Part shown: piece after piece, positions 39,694-49,121 of the stretch
How positions within the stretch are numbered: position 1 is the stretch's first letter
Layout of the letters: each line of letters begins with the position of its first letter
Origin: an uncultured Thiothrix sp.
GTDB taxonomy: Bacteria; Pseudomonadota; Gammaproteobacteria; Thiotrichales; Thiotrichaceae
NCBI RefSeq assembly: GCF_937873765.1
Contig: NZ_CALMZC010000016.1
Span: 1-64,000, forward strand
DNA length: 64,000 nt
Direction of reading: 5' to 3'
Translations under genes and position numbers: made by a program
The notes under the pieces: model-generated
Seen by the model: only the letters and a program-made list of their open reading frames with translations
The model's database searches: none
What the model was told of the DNA's origin: nothing

Positions 39694-41081
39694 GCGCCGC
39701 TATTTTAACTCAACTGCATTTAGGTTTAGGCTCTTTCCATCGCGCCCATCAAGCGGTGTATATGCAAGCCCTGCACGATCAAGGTGAGCAAACTTGGCGG
39801 ATTGTTGGGGGCAATTTACGCCCTGATATGCTTGAAACCGTGGCCGTACTCCAAGCGAGTCACGGTGCTTATACCTTAGAAACGGTGAACACGGCTGGCG
39901 AGCGCTTTTATCAATATATTACGGCGATCCAAGCAGTAATTAGTTGGGATCAAGAGTTGAGCGGCCTCGTAAAAGTCGCTTCTGACCCTAACACCCGCAT
40001 TATTTCTTTTACGGTCACCGAGGCGGGCTATTATCTGGATGCGCATAATCACTTAGATGAAAACTTTGCTGATTTGCGCTCTGATTTAGCGGGTCAAACC
40101 TGCTCGACGATTTATGGTGCTTTAAGCAAACTTCTGCATGCACGCATGCAAGCAGGGGCAGGCAAAGTCACCTTACTCAATTGCGATAATCTGCGCAGCA
40201 ATGGTGAGCGTTTCTTGAGTGGTTTAAAGCAGTTTTTAGCAAAACATGATGATCAGACTTTATTAGCTTGGGTGTCTGCGCATACCACTGCACCTAACTC
40301 CATGGTAGATCGCATTACCCCACGGCCTACTCCCGATATTCGTGAACGGGTTAAAGCAGCTACTGGACGTGATGATCCCGCCGCTTTAATGGGCGAAACT
40401 TTTATTCAATGGGTAGTGGAGGATCATTTCGCGAATGGTCGCCCTGCATGGGAAACGGTCGGCGTGGAGATGGTTAAAGATGTGATGCCTTATGAAGAGG
40501 CCAAGATTCGTCTGCTGAATGCAACGCATAGTTGTATTGCGTGGGCGGGTACTTTGCGCGGCTATCAATATATTCACCAAGGTACGCTTGATCCTGAAAT
40601 CCGCCAAATGGCTTATGCCTATGTTACCGAGGATGTAATTCCTTGCTTAGAGGATACTGCGAAACCGTATCCACTCAATTTGCCTAAGTATCGGGATGTG
40701 GTGTTGGATCGGTTTAGTAATCCAAATATCCTCGATACTAATCAGCGCGTCGCGATGGATGGGTTTTCTAAAATTCCGGGCTTTATTCAGCCAACTTTGC
40801 GGGAAGCTTTAGACGCCAATCGAAGTATTGATGCAGTCGCACGGCTTCCTGCGTTGTTCTTACGTTTCTTGCAGCGTCAACAGCGTGGAGAAATACCCTT
40901 CAAGTATGAAGATCAAGCAATGAACCCTGCTAGTGCCCAAGCGATTTGCACATCCAGTGATCCGATAGCGACTTTTGCTAATGAGCAAGTTTTATTCGGG
41001 TCAATTGCAGGTAATGAACGTTTGATAGCGGCCTTACGTAAAGCAGTACCAGTCGTGGATGAATTTGTGAGTAAAACTTAA
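39690..41081 (+). CDS. mtlK: Mannitol 2-dehydrogenase family polyol dehydrogenase
   Basis: This 463-residue protein is a long-chain mannitol dehydrogenase. HLGLGSFHRAHQAVYMQAL is the N-terminal NAD-binding segment and WVVEDHFANGRPAWETVG the catalytic-domain motif. KIRLLNATHSCIAWAG carries the catalytic Lys-Asn-His arrangement. It oxidises mannitol or a related polyol to fructose with NAD. It is translationally coupled to smoK and to the SDR gene (TAATG). Confidence 0.88.
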   Translation: MSAAILTQLHLGLGSFHRAHQAVYMQALHDQGEQTWRIVGGNLRPDMLETVAVLQASHGAYTLETVNTAGERFYQYITAIQAVISWDQELSGLVKVASDPNTRIISFTVTEAGYYLDAHNHLDENFADLRSDLAGQTCSTIYGALSKLLHARMQAGAGKVTLLNCDNLRSNGERFLSGLKQFLAKHDDQTLLAWVSAHTTAPNSMVDRITPRPTPDIRERVKAATGRDDPAALMGETFIQWVVEDHFANGRPAWETVGVEMVKDVMPYEEAKIRLLNATHSCIAWAGTLRGYQYIHQGTLDPEIRQMAYAYVTEDVIPCLEDTAKPYPLNLPKYRDVVLDRFSNPNILDTNQRVAMDGFSKIPGFIQPTLREALDANRSIDAVARLPALFLRFLQRQQRGEIPFKYEDQAMNPASAQAICTSSDPIATFANEQVLFGSIAGNERLIAALRKAVPVVDEFVSKT

Positions 41082-41866
41082 TGAAGTTACAACGTCTACA
41101 AGGTAAACACGCGCTGATAACGGGTGCGAGTGGTGGCATTGGTCTAGCAGTGGTGGAAGCTTTCTTAACAGAAGGTGCTATGTGTACTGCGATTGATTTA
41201 GCGGCTGAGCCAAGCGCTGAACTTAGAGCTTTAAAACAAAAATTTCCTAGTTTGCAGTATCACAGCTTGAATGTGGGGGATACGGCTGCAGTCAAGGCTC
41301 TAGTAACTCAAGTCAATCAGCGGTCTAGCGTAATTAATGTTTTATTTAATAATGCAGCGATCTTTGATATGGCTCCCTTACTAGAGTCAGATGAAGCCAT
41401 GTATGACAAGCTCTTTGCAGTAAATGTCAAAGGCATGTTCTTTGTCATGCAAGCTGTGTTGCAAGGGTTAGTTGATGCTGGTCAGACGGGTAGTATGATT
41501 AATCTTGCCTCGCAAGCAGGGCGGCGTGGCGAAGGGTTAGTGGCACATTATTGTGCTTCCAAAGCTGCTGTGATTAGCTATACCCAATCGGCTGCCTTAG
41601 CCATGGCTCCCTATGGAATTCGTGTGAATGGTATTTCCCCTGGAGTCATTGATACGCCCATGTGGGAGCAAGTGGATAGTTTGTTTGCTCAATACGAGGG
41701 CTTAAAGCTTGGCGAAAAGAAAATCGCGGTGGGCAAAGCAGTGCCCTTAGGGCGCATGGGAGTGCCGGAAGACATCGCTGGAGCAGCAGTATTTTTAGCA
41801 AGCGATGAGTCAGCATATATTACAGCACAGACGCTAAATGTTGATGGCGGCAATGTAATGTCGTAG
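41081..41866 (+). CDS. smoS: Short-chain dehydrogenase, sorbitol dehydrogenase SmoS-like
   Basis: This 261-residue SDR has the TGASGGIG cofactor loop, NNAAIF, catalytic Ser in NLASQAGR, YCASK (Tyr/Lys) and PGVIDTPMW after the active site. The C-terminus INVDGG-like (LNVDGGNVMS) is standard for classical SDRs. In this operon it most likely oxidises sorbitol or galactitol. It is coupled to the mannitol dehydrogenase gene and followed 20 bases later by the regulator. Confidence 0.85.
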   Translation: MKLQRLQGKHALITGASGGIGLAVVEAFLTEGAMCTAIDLAAEPSAELRALKQKFPSLQYHSLNVGDTAAVKALVTQVNQRSSVINVLFNNAAIFDMAPLLESDEAMYDKLFAVNVKGMFFVMQAVLQGLVDAGQTGSMINLASQAGRRGEGLVAHYCASKAAVISYTQSAALAMAPYGIRVNGISPGVIDTPMWEQVDSLFAQYEGLKLGEKKIAVGKAVPLGRMGVPEDIAGAAVFLASDESAYITAQTLNVDGGNVMS

Positions 41867-41886
41867 CGAATGTGTAGGAGAAAATA

Positions 41887-42813
41887 ATGGGTAGTTTAGC
41901 TCGGCAAAAAATTTCGCCCCGCTCACCGGAGCTTGAGCGCGACTTTCAGCGCGACCCTGTGTTGGGCTATGAGCCAGCCGGTTCATACGGCTATATTCGT
42001 TGCCTTGAGCATGGAGCACCGAATCCCTTGATTCGCTGGCATTATCACGAAGAATATGAATTACACTTGATCGTTGAAACCACCGGCAAAGTGTTTGTCG
42101 GTGACTATATTGGCCGCTTTGAGCCTGGTCATCTAGTGCTGACGGGGCCACGTTTGCCGCATAACTGGATTTCTAGTGAGTTACCGGCAGCCGGTGTGCA
42201 GGTGCGCGATTTGGTACTGCAGTTTTCTGATGAACCTTTACGCAAAGCTGCTGAGCATTTACCTGAACTACGTGAGGCTTTGCCGCTGTTAGAGCGTGCT
42301 AAGCACGGGATTGAGTTCATGGGCTTAAGTGAACAAGCTTATGAGCGGATTGTAAAAATTAGGCAATCATCAGGGTTGCAACGCTTCAGCGAATTCGTAG
42401 GTTTATTGAGTTTGCTAGCGCGCCACTATGATTATCGGTTGCTCTCCAATGTACAGTTACAAAGCTTTGATGATGATGACTCATTGCGGCAGATTAGTGA
42501 GGTCGTCGATTATATTACAGCTAACTATGCCAATCAGTTTGCCCTGATTGATATTGCCAAGCGAGTAGGGATGAGTGAAAGTCGGTTTTCGCGCTATTTC
42601 CGACGTGCCACGGGAAATACCTTTACCGATTTTGTGAATCGCTTACGCGTAAATCGTGCCTGCCAATTATTGATGGAAACCGATCAATATGTGAGTACGA
42701 TTTGCTATAGCGTCGGCTTTAATAATATTGCTAATTTCAATCGGCGCTTTATGGAGTTGAAAGGTATAACGCCGAGTGATTATCGTAAACAAGGGGAAGA
42801 GCGTTATGGCTAG
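41887..42813 (+). CDS. AraC-family regulator of the polyol operon
   Basis: This 308-residue regulator has an N-terminal cupin (RWHYHEEYELHLIVE, FEPGHLVLTGPRLPHNW) that should sense the polyol. Its C-terminal double helix-turn-helix runs from YITANYANQFALIDIAKRVGMSESRFSRYF to FNNIANFNRRFMELKGITPSDYRK. A TAGGAG site precedes the ATG. It likely acts on the repeats upstream of smoE. Confidence 0.88.
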   Translation: MGSLARQKISPRSPELERDFQRDPVLGYEPAGSYGYIRCLEHGAPNPLIRWHYHEEYELHLIVETTGKVFVGDYIGRFEPGHLVLTGPRLPHNWISSELPAAGVQVRDLVLQFSDEPLRKAAEHLPELREALPLLERAKHGIEFMGLSEQAYERIVKIRQSSGLQRFSEFVGLLSLLARHYDYRLLSNVQLQSFDDDDSLRQISEVVDYITANYANQFALIDIAKRVGMSESRFSRYFRRATGNTFTDFVNRLRVNRACQLLMETDQYVSTICYSVGFNNIANFNRRFMELKGITPSDYRKQGEERYG

Positions 42814-42859
42814 CCAAGTTGTAATGCAGTGCCAGCTTGGCTATTGGTGCTTCATAAGA

Positions 42860-44770
42860 TTAAGGCGCTTGAATTTGGCTAACATGCTTGGCAAATGGTT
42901 CAGCGCGCATAAAACCGACTATCCGCAAATTTTTACGCTCTTGCCCATGCGTATCAAAAATAATAATGCCGGGCGGCCCATACAGATTAAATTGAGCTAA
43001 TAATTCGCGATGCGCCTTAGTAATCGAGGATAAATCAGCACGTAAAAGTACAAAGTTTTGTAAAGCTGTTTTTACCGTTGGCTCAGTGAAGGTGTATTTA
43101 TCCATTTCACGACAGCTCACACACCAATCTGCATAGAAATCAAATAAGACAGGTTTACCTTTCGCTTCAGCCAAGGCTTGATTGAGTTCGGTTGAACTAT
43201 TGACTGGACGGAAGCTCAGCTCATTGGCTTGCTCACTACTAAATACCCCTTTTAAGGGTTGTATCAGGCTAGTGCTACCAGCAGCAGCTCCGATGGCTAC
43301 TAAACTGCCGTGAATTAGGAATAAGACGGCTAATCCTTTCCACAGTGTGCGCCAGCCTGTGCTATGAGCAGGCAAGGGCGAAAGTGCGCCCATGTAAACT
43401 GCAGAAATGATAATGAGGGCTGCCCATAAGAACATACTCACCATTTCAGGTAGGATACGCTCCAGCAACGTAAGTGCCACACCTAACAGCATGACCCCGA
43501 AAATGGCTTTAACGCTTTCCATCCATGCACCAGCCCGTGGCAACAGTTTACCCGCCGAAGTACCAATGATCAGGAGTGGAATACCCATACCAATACTGAG
43601 CATGAATAAAGCTGCTCCGCCTAACAGTGCATCGCCACTTTGCCCGATATAAATCAAAGCACCCGCCAAAGGAGCAGCTACGCAAGGGCCAACAATCAAG
43701 GCAGACAGCATACCCATAATCATGACACCGATTAAGTTGCCACCTGCTTGTTTATTGCTAAGATTAGTTAAATGCTGCTGGAAAGCAGCAGGCATTTGTA
43801 GCTCATAAAAGCCAAACATGGAGAGAGCAAGTAACACAAACACAGCACTAAAAATCCCTAAGATCCAAGGATTTTGAAAGAGGATTTGTAAGTTGCTGCC
43901 GAATAAACCGGCTAAGACACCTACTAGGGTATAAGTGGCAGCCATCGCTAGTACATAGACCAAGGACAACAAGAAAGCACCGCGCGTGCTTAGATTTTTT
44001 TGCCCAGCAATAATACCTGATAAAATTGGAATCATTGGGAATATGCAAGGAGTAAAAGACAGTAATAGCCCAAAACCGAAGAAGCTCACCAAAGTGAAAA
44101 CCCAATTACCATAAGCTAGCGTATCCGCGATTTGATCTTGCTCTGCTTTTATCACCGCCGGTGGTAAGTTGGTAGGGGCTGCTTGGCTGGGGTTAGCTAC
44201 AGTACCGGTAGCGGGTGGTTCGCTAGGTTCTAAAATAAAGCCTTGAGCTAACTTTGTCGGGTCACTCGGAATGCTTGCACTGTAATATTTTAATTCTGGT
44301 GGATAGCAAACCCCCAACTCACCATCACAGCCTTGCCAGCCGACTTCAACTTGGAGATTGCCACTGGTTTTACCACTCAAGTCAATCGGTAGTTTCAAAT
44401 CAGCCGAATGGTGAAGTACATGCACATTTCCAAAAAACTCATCTTGTTTAGGTTCTCCAGCCGGTAATTGCAGTTCACCGACTTTAAGCTCTGGCGTTAA
44501 TACCCGAACTTTGAATTTTTCTTTATATAAATAGAATTTCGCTTCTGGCAACTCCCAACGTAATAGCAACTGTTTACCATCATATAAAGGCGAGGTCAGA
44601 GCAAAAGCTTGCTCGGGTGGGAGTGGATCATCTTGCTGAGTGGTTTCTTGATTGGCACTATTGGTAGCAAAGGGGAATAATTTACCCGCCGCGTGGGTAT
44701 GCGTGCACAGCAGGATTAAGAGCGTTAGACTGATGACACGTATCCATACTGGCAACACCGACTGTTTCAA
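42860..44770 (-). CDS. dsbD: Thiol:disulfide interchange protein DsbD
   Basis: This 636-residue protein has all three DsbD modules. A signal peptide and a periplasmic immunoglobulin-like domain come first (residues ~30-200, cysteines in GCDGELGVCYPP). Then follow eight membrane spans with the redox cysteines in FTPCIFPMIPILSG and VGPCVAAPLAGAL. The C-terminal thioredoxin domain has FDFYADWCVSCREMDKYTF. It carries electrons from cytoplasmic thioredoxin to periplasmic partners such as DsbC and CcmG. Confidence 0.95.
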   Translation of the reverse strand: MKQSVLPVWIRVISLTLLILLCTHTHAAGKLFPFATNSANQETTQQDDPLPPEQAFALTSPLYDGKQLLLRWELPEAKFYLYKEKFKVRVLTPELKVGELQLPAGEPKQDEFFGNVHVLHHSADLKLPIDLSGKTSGNLQVEVGWQGCDGELGVCYPPELKYYSASIPSDPTKLAQGFILEPSEPPATGTVANPSQAAPTNLPPAVIKAEQDQIADTLAYGNWVFTLVSFFGFGLLLSFTPCIFPMIPILSGIIAGQKNLSTRGAFLLSLVYVLAMAATYTLVGVLAGLFGSNLQILFQNPWILGIFSAVFVLLALSMFGFYELQMPAAFQQHLTNLSNKQAGGNLIGVMIMGMLSALIVGPCVAAPLAGALIYIGQSGDALLGGAALFMLSIGMGIPLLIIGTSAGKLLPRAGAWMESVKAIFGVMLLGVALTLLERILPEMVSMFLWAALIIISAVYMGALSPLPAHSTGWRTLWKGLAVLFLIHGSLVAIGAAAGSTSLIQPLKGVFSSEQANELSFRPVNSSTELNQALAEAKGKPVLFDFYADWCVSCREMDKYTFTEPTVKTALQNFVLLRADLSSITKAHRELLAQFNLYGPPGIIIFDTHGQERKNLRIVGFMRAEPFAKHVSQIQAP

Positions 44771-44989
44771 AACTCTAGCCCTCTAGCTAATCATTATTTT
44801 ACAGAGATTAAATGCAGTAGTTATAAGCTGCAGTTGTTTTCGATGAACTGGCACTCGCACATGGTAGCATGCTTTCCTAAAACAGTGGTTTCAGAAATGG
44901 GAGGTGATAGGTGTAGGTTTAAGGCAGGGTGGGGATGGGCACTTGAAACTTAAGTAATTTCGATCATGTCTGATTATATTTGAAAGGAG

Positions 44990-45295
44990 TAACGGTGGAT
45001 GAATTTACCAATGATTTTATCGTGTAACGCAGTGGATTTAGGAAAGCATAGAGTTCGTCACATGAGTCGTTTGATGTGCCTGCGTAACATCAGGTTCTAG
45101 CGCTCAATGCTTTGGAAATAGCGTTGAGTAATCAGGTGGTGCACCATTATAACAAGAGCGTTAGCGTTGCATCGGTGCGCCGTCCAAAGGCATAGGCAAA
45201 GACACGTTTGAGGTGAGGCGACCCAGCATACCAGAGCCAACAGGGTTCGGATTTCTTGCCCACATACGACCATTGCTCATGATCCGATATCGTGA
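44990..45295 (-). pseudogene. IS1-family transposase (InsB) remnant
   Basis: The minus-strand translation reads HEQWSYVGKKSEPCWLWYAG, then RVFAYAFGRRTDATL, and after an internal deletion QSIERxNLMLRRHIKRLM and LCFPKSTALHDKIIGKFI. These are successive InsB segments in the right order. Two in-frame stops interrupt them. Terminal repeats are not recognisable. The remnant abuts another transposase fragment on the other strand. Confidence 0.75.
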
Positions 45296-45299
45296 GTTA

Positions 45300-45728
45300 T
45301 TAACGAGAGGGCGATTGGATGCACCCAAAAAACAGCATCACTGCTACAACGGCAAGCACAAAACGCATACCGTCAAAGCGTAAGCCCTAGTTCACTACTG
45401 CAGCGGGCGGGCTGAGTACGTCTTATGCTGTGGAGTACTACATGACTTCAATCTGTTTACACGAACCTTCGGTATTGCCTCGCCTGCCTCCACTACATAA
45501 GGATGATTAAGACTTACAACAGATGGGGTTCTCTGTGTGCTCCCTAGTAAAGGCACGAAACAGCAGAACAAATGAGCGCGAACCACGGCAACGCCGTATT
45601 ATGGTCGACCCTATCTTTATCCACGTGAAGTGTTTTCGGATGCTTGCCTCACGCGATCACAATCAGTGATAACAATTGGCGTGAGGCTTTAATTTAATCA
45701 CAGTGATTTACAACGTTGAACTGCCTAG
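45300..45728 (+). pseudogene. IS5-like DDE transposase remnant
   Basis: On the plus strand one frame reads KKQHHCYNGKHKTHTVKA, then a stop, then ALVHYCSGR, HDFNLFTRTFG and, near the end, RQRRIMVDPIFIHVKCFRML and FNLITVIYNVEL. This resembles the C-terminal half of IS5-type transposases, whose typical end is (H)xIRRLKVFRIL and LRFNLIAxxYNxEL. At least five in-frame stops are present. The N-terminal half is missing. Confidence 0.7.
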
Positions 45729-45931
45729 TTTCTTTTGTGAAAGAGGTTTATTATCTATCTATAAACTACTAACGCCTATTGCTCGATTATTAGCAATAAC
45801 ATGTACTAGCCAGTAGTAAGCCAGTGAGTCTCAAATAGTGTTTGTACACGATCAAATGTGATTAAGAGTATGTGACTAGGGCAAAAGGGCGTACTAGGGT
45901 TATTGAGAATTGTATGGAATAGGAACTGTTT

Positions 45932-46123
45932 ATGCTCAGCGAACGCGACCGTCATTTCTTCCAACCTAAATGGCGACGTGTAGCCATTACTGCATTTTGC
46001 ACTACTTGGGCAGCCTTTGAGTGGTATGGGCAAAATTCATTCTGGGCTATGATTGCCACAGGCGCAGCAATATATTGCTATTGGGAATATTTTTATAAAT
46101 TTGAGCAAAATAAGAGCGCTTAA
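45932..46123 (+). CDS. Small membrane protein of unknown function
   Basis: This 63-residue protein has a basic start (MLSERDRHFFQPKWRR) and two hydrophobic segments, about residues 17-30 and 36-53, rich in Trp and Tyr (SFWAMIATGAAIYCYWEYF). An AGGAAC site lies upstream of the ATG. No family is recognised; small inner-membrane proteins of this type are common. Confidence 0.55.
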   Translation: MLSERDRHFFQPKWRRVAITAFCTTWAAFEWYGQNSFWAMIATGAAIYCYWEYFYKFEQNKSA

Positions 46124-46148
46124 GCGGAAGCGAGTCTTTGCCTATAGT

Positions 46149-46499
46149 CTAAAGCGCTGCGGAAACCACAATCTCCACCTGATAAGCATCACCTGCTAAT
46201 TCAGTCACACCTACGGTAGCACGGGTTGGTGCATTGCCCAGACTAATCCAAGCCTCCCACACCTGATTCATTAGATCAAATTGACTCATGTCTGTCAGAT
46301 AGATAGTAGCGGTTAGAAGTTTAGATTTATGGGTTCCCGCCTCAGCTAAAAGTTGATCAATTTGCTTTAAAATTACACTGGTTTGGTGAGCGACTGAACC
46401 ACGGCTGTCAGTTTCATCGACTTGTCCGGCTAAATAGACAATTTCATTGTGAATGACGATTTGGCTCATGCGAGTTCCGCTGTGGAGACGTTGGATCAT
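46149..46499 (-). CDS. RidA/YjgF family protein
   Basis: This 116-residue protein has the YjgF fold: MIQRLHSGTRMSQIVIHNEIVYLAGQV, HQTSVILKQIDQLLAEAG, ATIYLTDMSQFDLMN and the C-terminal PTRATVGVTELAGDAYQVEIVV. The catalytic Arg region of RidA (RATVGV) is present. Family members remove reactive enamine/imine intermediates from PLP enzymes. ATG 46499 with GGAAA upstream is preferred to the in-frame starts at 46511 and 46529. Confidence 0.88.
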   Translation of the reverse strand: MIQRLHSGTRMSQIVIHNEIVYLAGQVDETDSRGSVAHQTSVILKQIDQLLAEAGTHKSKLLTATIYLTDMSQFDLMNQVWEAWISLGNAPTRATVGVTELAGDAYQVEIVVSAAL

Positions 46500-46631
46500 A
46501 GGAGTTTCCATTTGGTTATTCGGTTGCATTATTTAGTCATGCAAATAAGCTATTATTTAACCAAGCTTCTTTATATCAGGTTTCTTCTTTGTATGGCAGG
46601 TTTTTTGGAGCGCCTGAAACAGTTGGTGATT

Positions 46632-46800
46632 CTATTGAATCTCTTTAGAGTTCACCTGTGCTGTATGGGTGGGAAGCCTATCAACGCTCTTAAAGGAAAG
46701 TATACTCTCGTCAAGATGATTAGTTTCCCATGCTTGTTTTGCTTTCAAAAACTGTTCATGGTCGATAGTTTCAAAAGCATTTTCTGTTAGAACGAATAGA
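46632..46800 (-). pseudogene. Open-frame remnant ending beside the left att repeat
   Basis: A minus-strand frame ending in TAG at 46632-46634 translates to a plausible protein tail (NAFETIDHEQFLKAKQAWE, then LDESILSFKSVDRLPTH). It has no ATG and continues into the att repeat as hydrophobic residues. It may be what is left of a gene cut or displaced when the element inserted. It could also be chance. Confidence 0.25.
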
Positions 46801-46869
46801 ACCACTAGAAATACAAAACCCCTTACAAATTGCGGTCTGTAAAGGGTCTTGGGTCTATCTGAGGCGGGG
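46801..46869. repeat. Left attachment-site repeat with a copy of the ssrA terminator
   Basis: Bases 46801-46862 match 56674-56735 at 54 of 62 positions. The repeat includes the stem of the ssrA terminator (CTTTACAGACCGCAATTTGTAAG on the minus strand, degenerate). It is followed directly by GAGGCGGGG, which equals the last part of the tmRNA acceptor/T-stem region (56761-56769). This is the expected relic of an att copy. Confidence 0.7.
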
Positions 46870-46931
46870 ACTATTGAAAATACTACTTAAGTAATTGATT
46901 TATATAATTTAATTTTATTGTTGTTTTTGTA

Positions 46932-47222
46932 TGTACCGTGAAATATACCGTTTTTTCTTAATCTGACCCCTAAAACCAGCTTAAAACTGACCCTTCTTTT
47001 AGCTCTTTAGCTGTGCTGATGAATGGCTTTCTTTAAGACAAATGGTTAGTGCTGTTCTACGTGTTCCACCTGTTCCACCTTTTTTTCTGAAAAATGCAGA
47101 TTTTCAGGGATAGCCTGCACCAGCTCCACCAGTGTATTTTCGTAAGTAAATGAATTTAAAGATAATTATTTTATTAACGGGCTATCCATCTGTGCTTTTC
47201 TACTTCTACTCAGATATACCGT
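46932..47222. promoter_or_regulatory. Candidate arm-type recombinase sites at the left end
   Basis: TATACCGT occurs at 46944-46951 and 47215-47222, each within the 15-base string ATATACCGTTTTTTC (46943-46957 and 47214-47228). TGTACCGT at 46932-46939 differs by one base. The same octamer recurs at the other end of the element around the integrase start. Shared short motifs at both ends are typical of integrase arm or excisionase sites. Confidence 0.45.
47053..47079. repeat. Left iteron cluster 1 (TGTTCCACC, reverse orientation)
   Basis: Three 9-base units in tandem: one degenerate (TGTTCTACG) then two perfect TGTTCCACC. This is the complement of the GGTGGAACA unit seen in the other clusters. 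Confidence 0.8.
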
Positions 47223-47228
47223 TTTTTC

Positions 47229-47307
47229 GGTGGAACAGGTGGAACAGGTGGAACAGCGTTGATTTTATTAGAGTTTTTTCAGAAACAGAGGTGGAACAGG
47301 TGGAACA
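47229..47307. repeat. Left iteron clusters 2 and 3 (GGTGGAACA)
   Basis: Three perfect GGTGGAACA units lie at 47229-47255 and two at 47290-47307, all in the same orientation and opposite to cluster 1. They lie immediately downstream of the helicase gene terminator. The unit resembles GGTGAACAG, the type I iteron bound by the phage P4 alpha primase-helicase. Confidence 0.8.
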
Positions 47308-47342
47308 GAGCCAAAATCAATAACTTAGCTATTTTCAGACAT

Positions 47343-47367
47343 AAAAAAAGCCGGAACGTGTCCGGCT
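47343..47367 (-). terminator. Terminator of the primase-helicase operon
   Basis: On the minus strand AGCCGGA pairs with TCCGGCT around CACGT and is followed by seven T. It lies 21 bases after the helicase stop codon. Confidence 0.85.
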
Positions 47368-47387
47368 CTTGTGCGTGTGATTAGTGC

Positions 47388-49121
47388 TTAGTCTTTAGGG
47401 ACAATCACAAAAAAGCGTTCTGATTGTCCAGCTATTCTCTTCTTGATGGATGATTTACCTTCGCGGTCTAATCTTAACCAGTTAGCATTCTTTAGCGCTG
47501 CAATAATGGCTGTTTTACTATGTCCTTCTGCTAATCGCTCTAATTGGCTGTTATAAACCAGATAAGCGAAGCCGTCTCCGTCGCTATCTTTTGTCTTGAA
47601 CCCTACTCTATCGGGTACATCCATTATGTTTATGCCTTCACGGTCTACGGTGTGAACCTGAAACTTTACGCCGTTACGATCAATAAACGACTTCACCGCC
47701 TCAAGAATCTGCTTTTCCTCACGATTGCCCGTGCCAAATTCAGCAAGCCACGCTTTAAAGCAAGTGAGCGCTGCACTGGTTGCGTCCCCTGCATTCCAGC
47801 CGGTTAAACCGTATTGAGTGGCTAGCTCCCCCGCATAAGCGATTAAACCGAAACGATTGGCAACCCGTCCGGCTTGTGAGCTGGATTGTGCATCCAATGC
47901 CAAGTCTTTGAATTGCTGAATCTTGTCATGGATTTCGCTAGTAATAGCGTCGTAATTAGCGGTGACATGCTCAAGCCATGCCTCACCCGCTACCCCGTAG
48001 TATTTTGCGGATTGTGCTTTAATGTGTTCGGATAGTTCCCCGCCCGTCATACCATGCAATTCTTCAAAAAGACCATATCCGCGCCCTGCATCCGCTGGAA
48101 CACTGGCTAGCCTTACCTCTTGGCCTGCATAGACGCGGATACCTTCACTTTTAAGGTATTCGGTCAAGGTAAGTTCGCCCGTCGAGAGAATCATTAAACG
48201 CCATGTTTTTATGTCTCTAAGGTTGGTTGTTTTAGCTAGCCGCGCCTTTTCTTGCCCATTACTAAGCATATACGCCACTTCTGCTATATCTTTGGCTTTA
48301 GCTTCTTTGATTTCATCTAATGGTAAAAAACCATCATTGTGAGCGGCTGCTAAACCTTCTAGGCCGTTAGATGTTCCGCGCCAAGTGCGCTTGTATTGCT
48401 TTGGATTACCCCATACAGAACAAGCCAGCTCTAATAAAGTTGTTTTCCCACAAGAGCTACCCCCAAAAAGATGAACGCCACCTGATTCAGCGCCAGCCAA
48501 ATGAATTAATGTGCCAGCGAAGGCCGAAGAGATAGCCAGTATTAAGCGCGAATTACCCCATGCATAAGCAGCTACATGCTCGCGCCATTCTTCAAGTGTT
48601 CCCGCCTTGCCAGCGCTTTTAATGGCTGTGTCAGATTGATAGATGTAATCGTCTGCACCTTCACCGTAGGTTTTATTAGAGGTGACATAAATACGATCAT
48701 GCCAGCCCGTGCGACTCACACTAGTTAGGCGTTTGTCTGGTGTAGACGATTGGATATAGTCCAATAATTTACCTTTGCAGCCGTGCTTAATATCCAGACC
48801 CCGACCCAAAAGGCTTTTAGCAATATCAACACCATCGCCGCCTAATAGCTCTTTAGGCATTGCCCATTTATGCAGATTATTTCTGTTATCGCGCCATTCC
48901 AGCAAAACGCCATGATTACAACCCCCTTCATCCGCTGTTGACGCTAACACCTTGAGCAAAGAGCTAATTCTTTTCTCTGGTAGCTGTTGCCCGTCTTTAC
49001 CAAAGCCAGCGTAATAAATGCCATCCGGTTTAAGGGTGAATGTACCGGTGTCACTCGTGACTTTAGTCACTGGTGGCGTTGGTACTGCTTTTAGATGCGG
49101 GATAATTGACGCATGGTTCAT
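47388..49121 (-). CDS. DUF927 helicase-like replication ATPase
   Basis: This 577-residue protein has a DUF927 core with Walker A FGGSSCGKTTLLELA (about residues 219-233) and Walker B DGFLPLDEIKEA. A sensor-like LRDIKTWRLMILSTGE follows. The N-terminal ~90 residues (GTFTLKPDGIYYAGFG) and a C-terminal winged-helix-like part flank it. DUF927 ATPases act as replicative helicases in P4-type satellites and plasmids. Its start overlaps the Toprim primase stop (ATGA), so primase and helicase are split versions of a P4-alpha-like protein. Confidence 0.85.
   Translation of the reverse strand: MNHASIIPHLKAVPTPPVTKVTSDTGTFTLKPDGIYYAGFGKDGQQLPEKRISSLLKVLASTADEGGCNHGVLLEWRDNRNNLHKWAMPKELLGGDGVDIAKSLLGRGLDIKHGCKGKLLDYIQSSTPDKRLTSVSRTGWHDRIYVTSNKTYGEGADDYIYQSDTAIKSAGKAGTLEEWREHVAAYAWGNSRLILAISSAFAGTLIHLAGAESGGVHLFGGSSCGKTTLLELACSVWGNPKQYKRTWRGTSNGLEGLAAAHNDGFLPLDEIKEAKAKDIAEVAYMLSNGQEKARLAKTTNLRDIKTWRLMILSTGELTLTEYLKSEGIRVYAGQEVRLASVPADAGRGYGLFEELHGMTGGELSEHIKAQSAKYYGVAGEAWLEHVTANYDAITSEIHDKIQQFKDLALDAQSSSQAGRVANRFGLIAYAGELATQYGLTGWNAGDATSAALTCFKAWLAEFGTGNREEKQILEAVKSFIDRNGVKFQVHTVDREGINIMDVPDRVGFKTKDSDGDGFAYLVYNSQLERLAEGHSKTAIIAALKNANWLRLDREGKSSIKKRIAGQSERFFVIVPKD

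Larger units (their letters stand above)
44771..45931. other. Intergenic region with insertion-sequence debris
   Basis: Apart from the IS1 and IS5-like remnants (44990-45728) I see no genes in these 1.16 kb. The first 220 bases contain the dsbD upstream region. The last 200 bases precede the small membrane protein. Confidence 0.6.

Noticed and set aside
46449-46790. 113-codon plus-strand frame beside ridA
   Set aside because: It overlaps the ridA start antisense and has no ribosome-binding site or protein-like composition.
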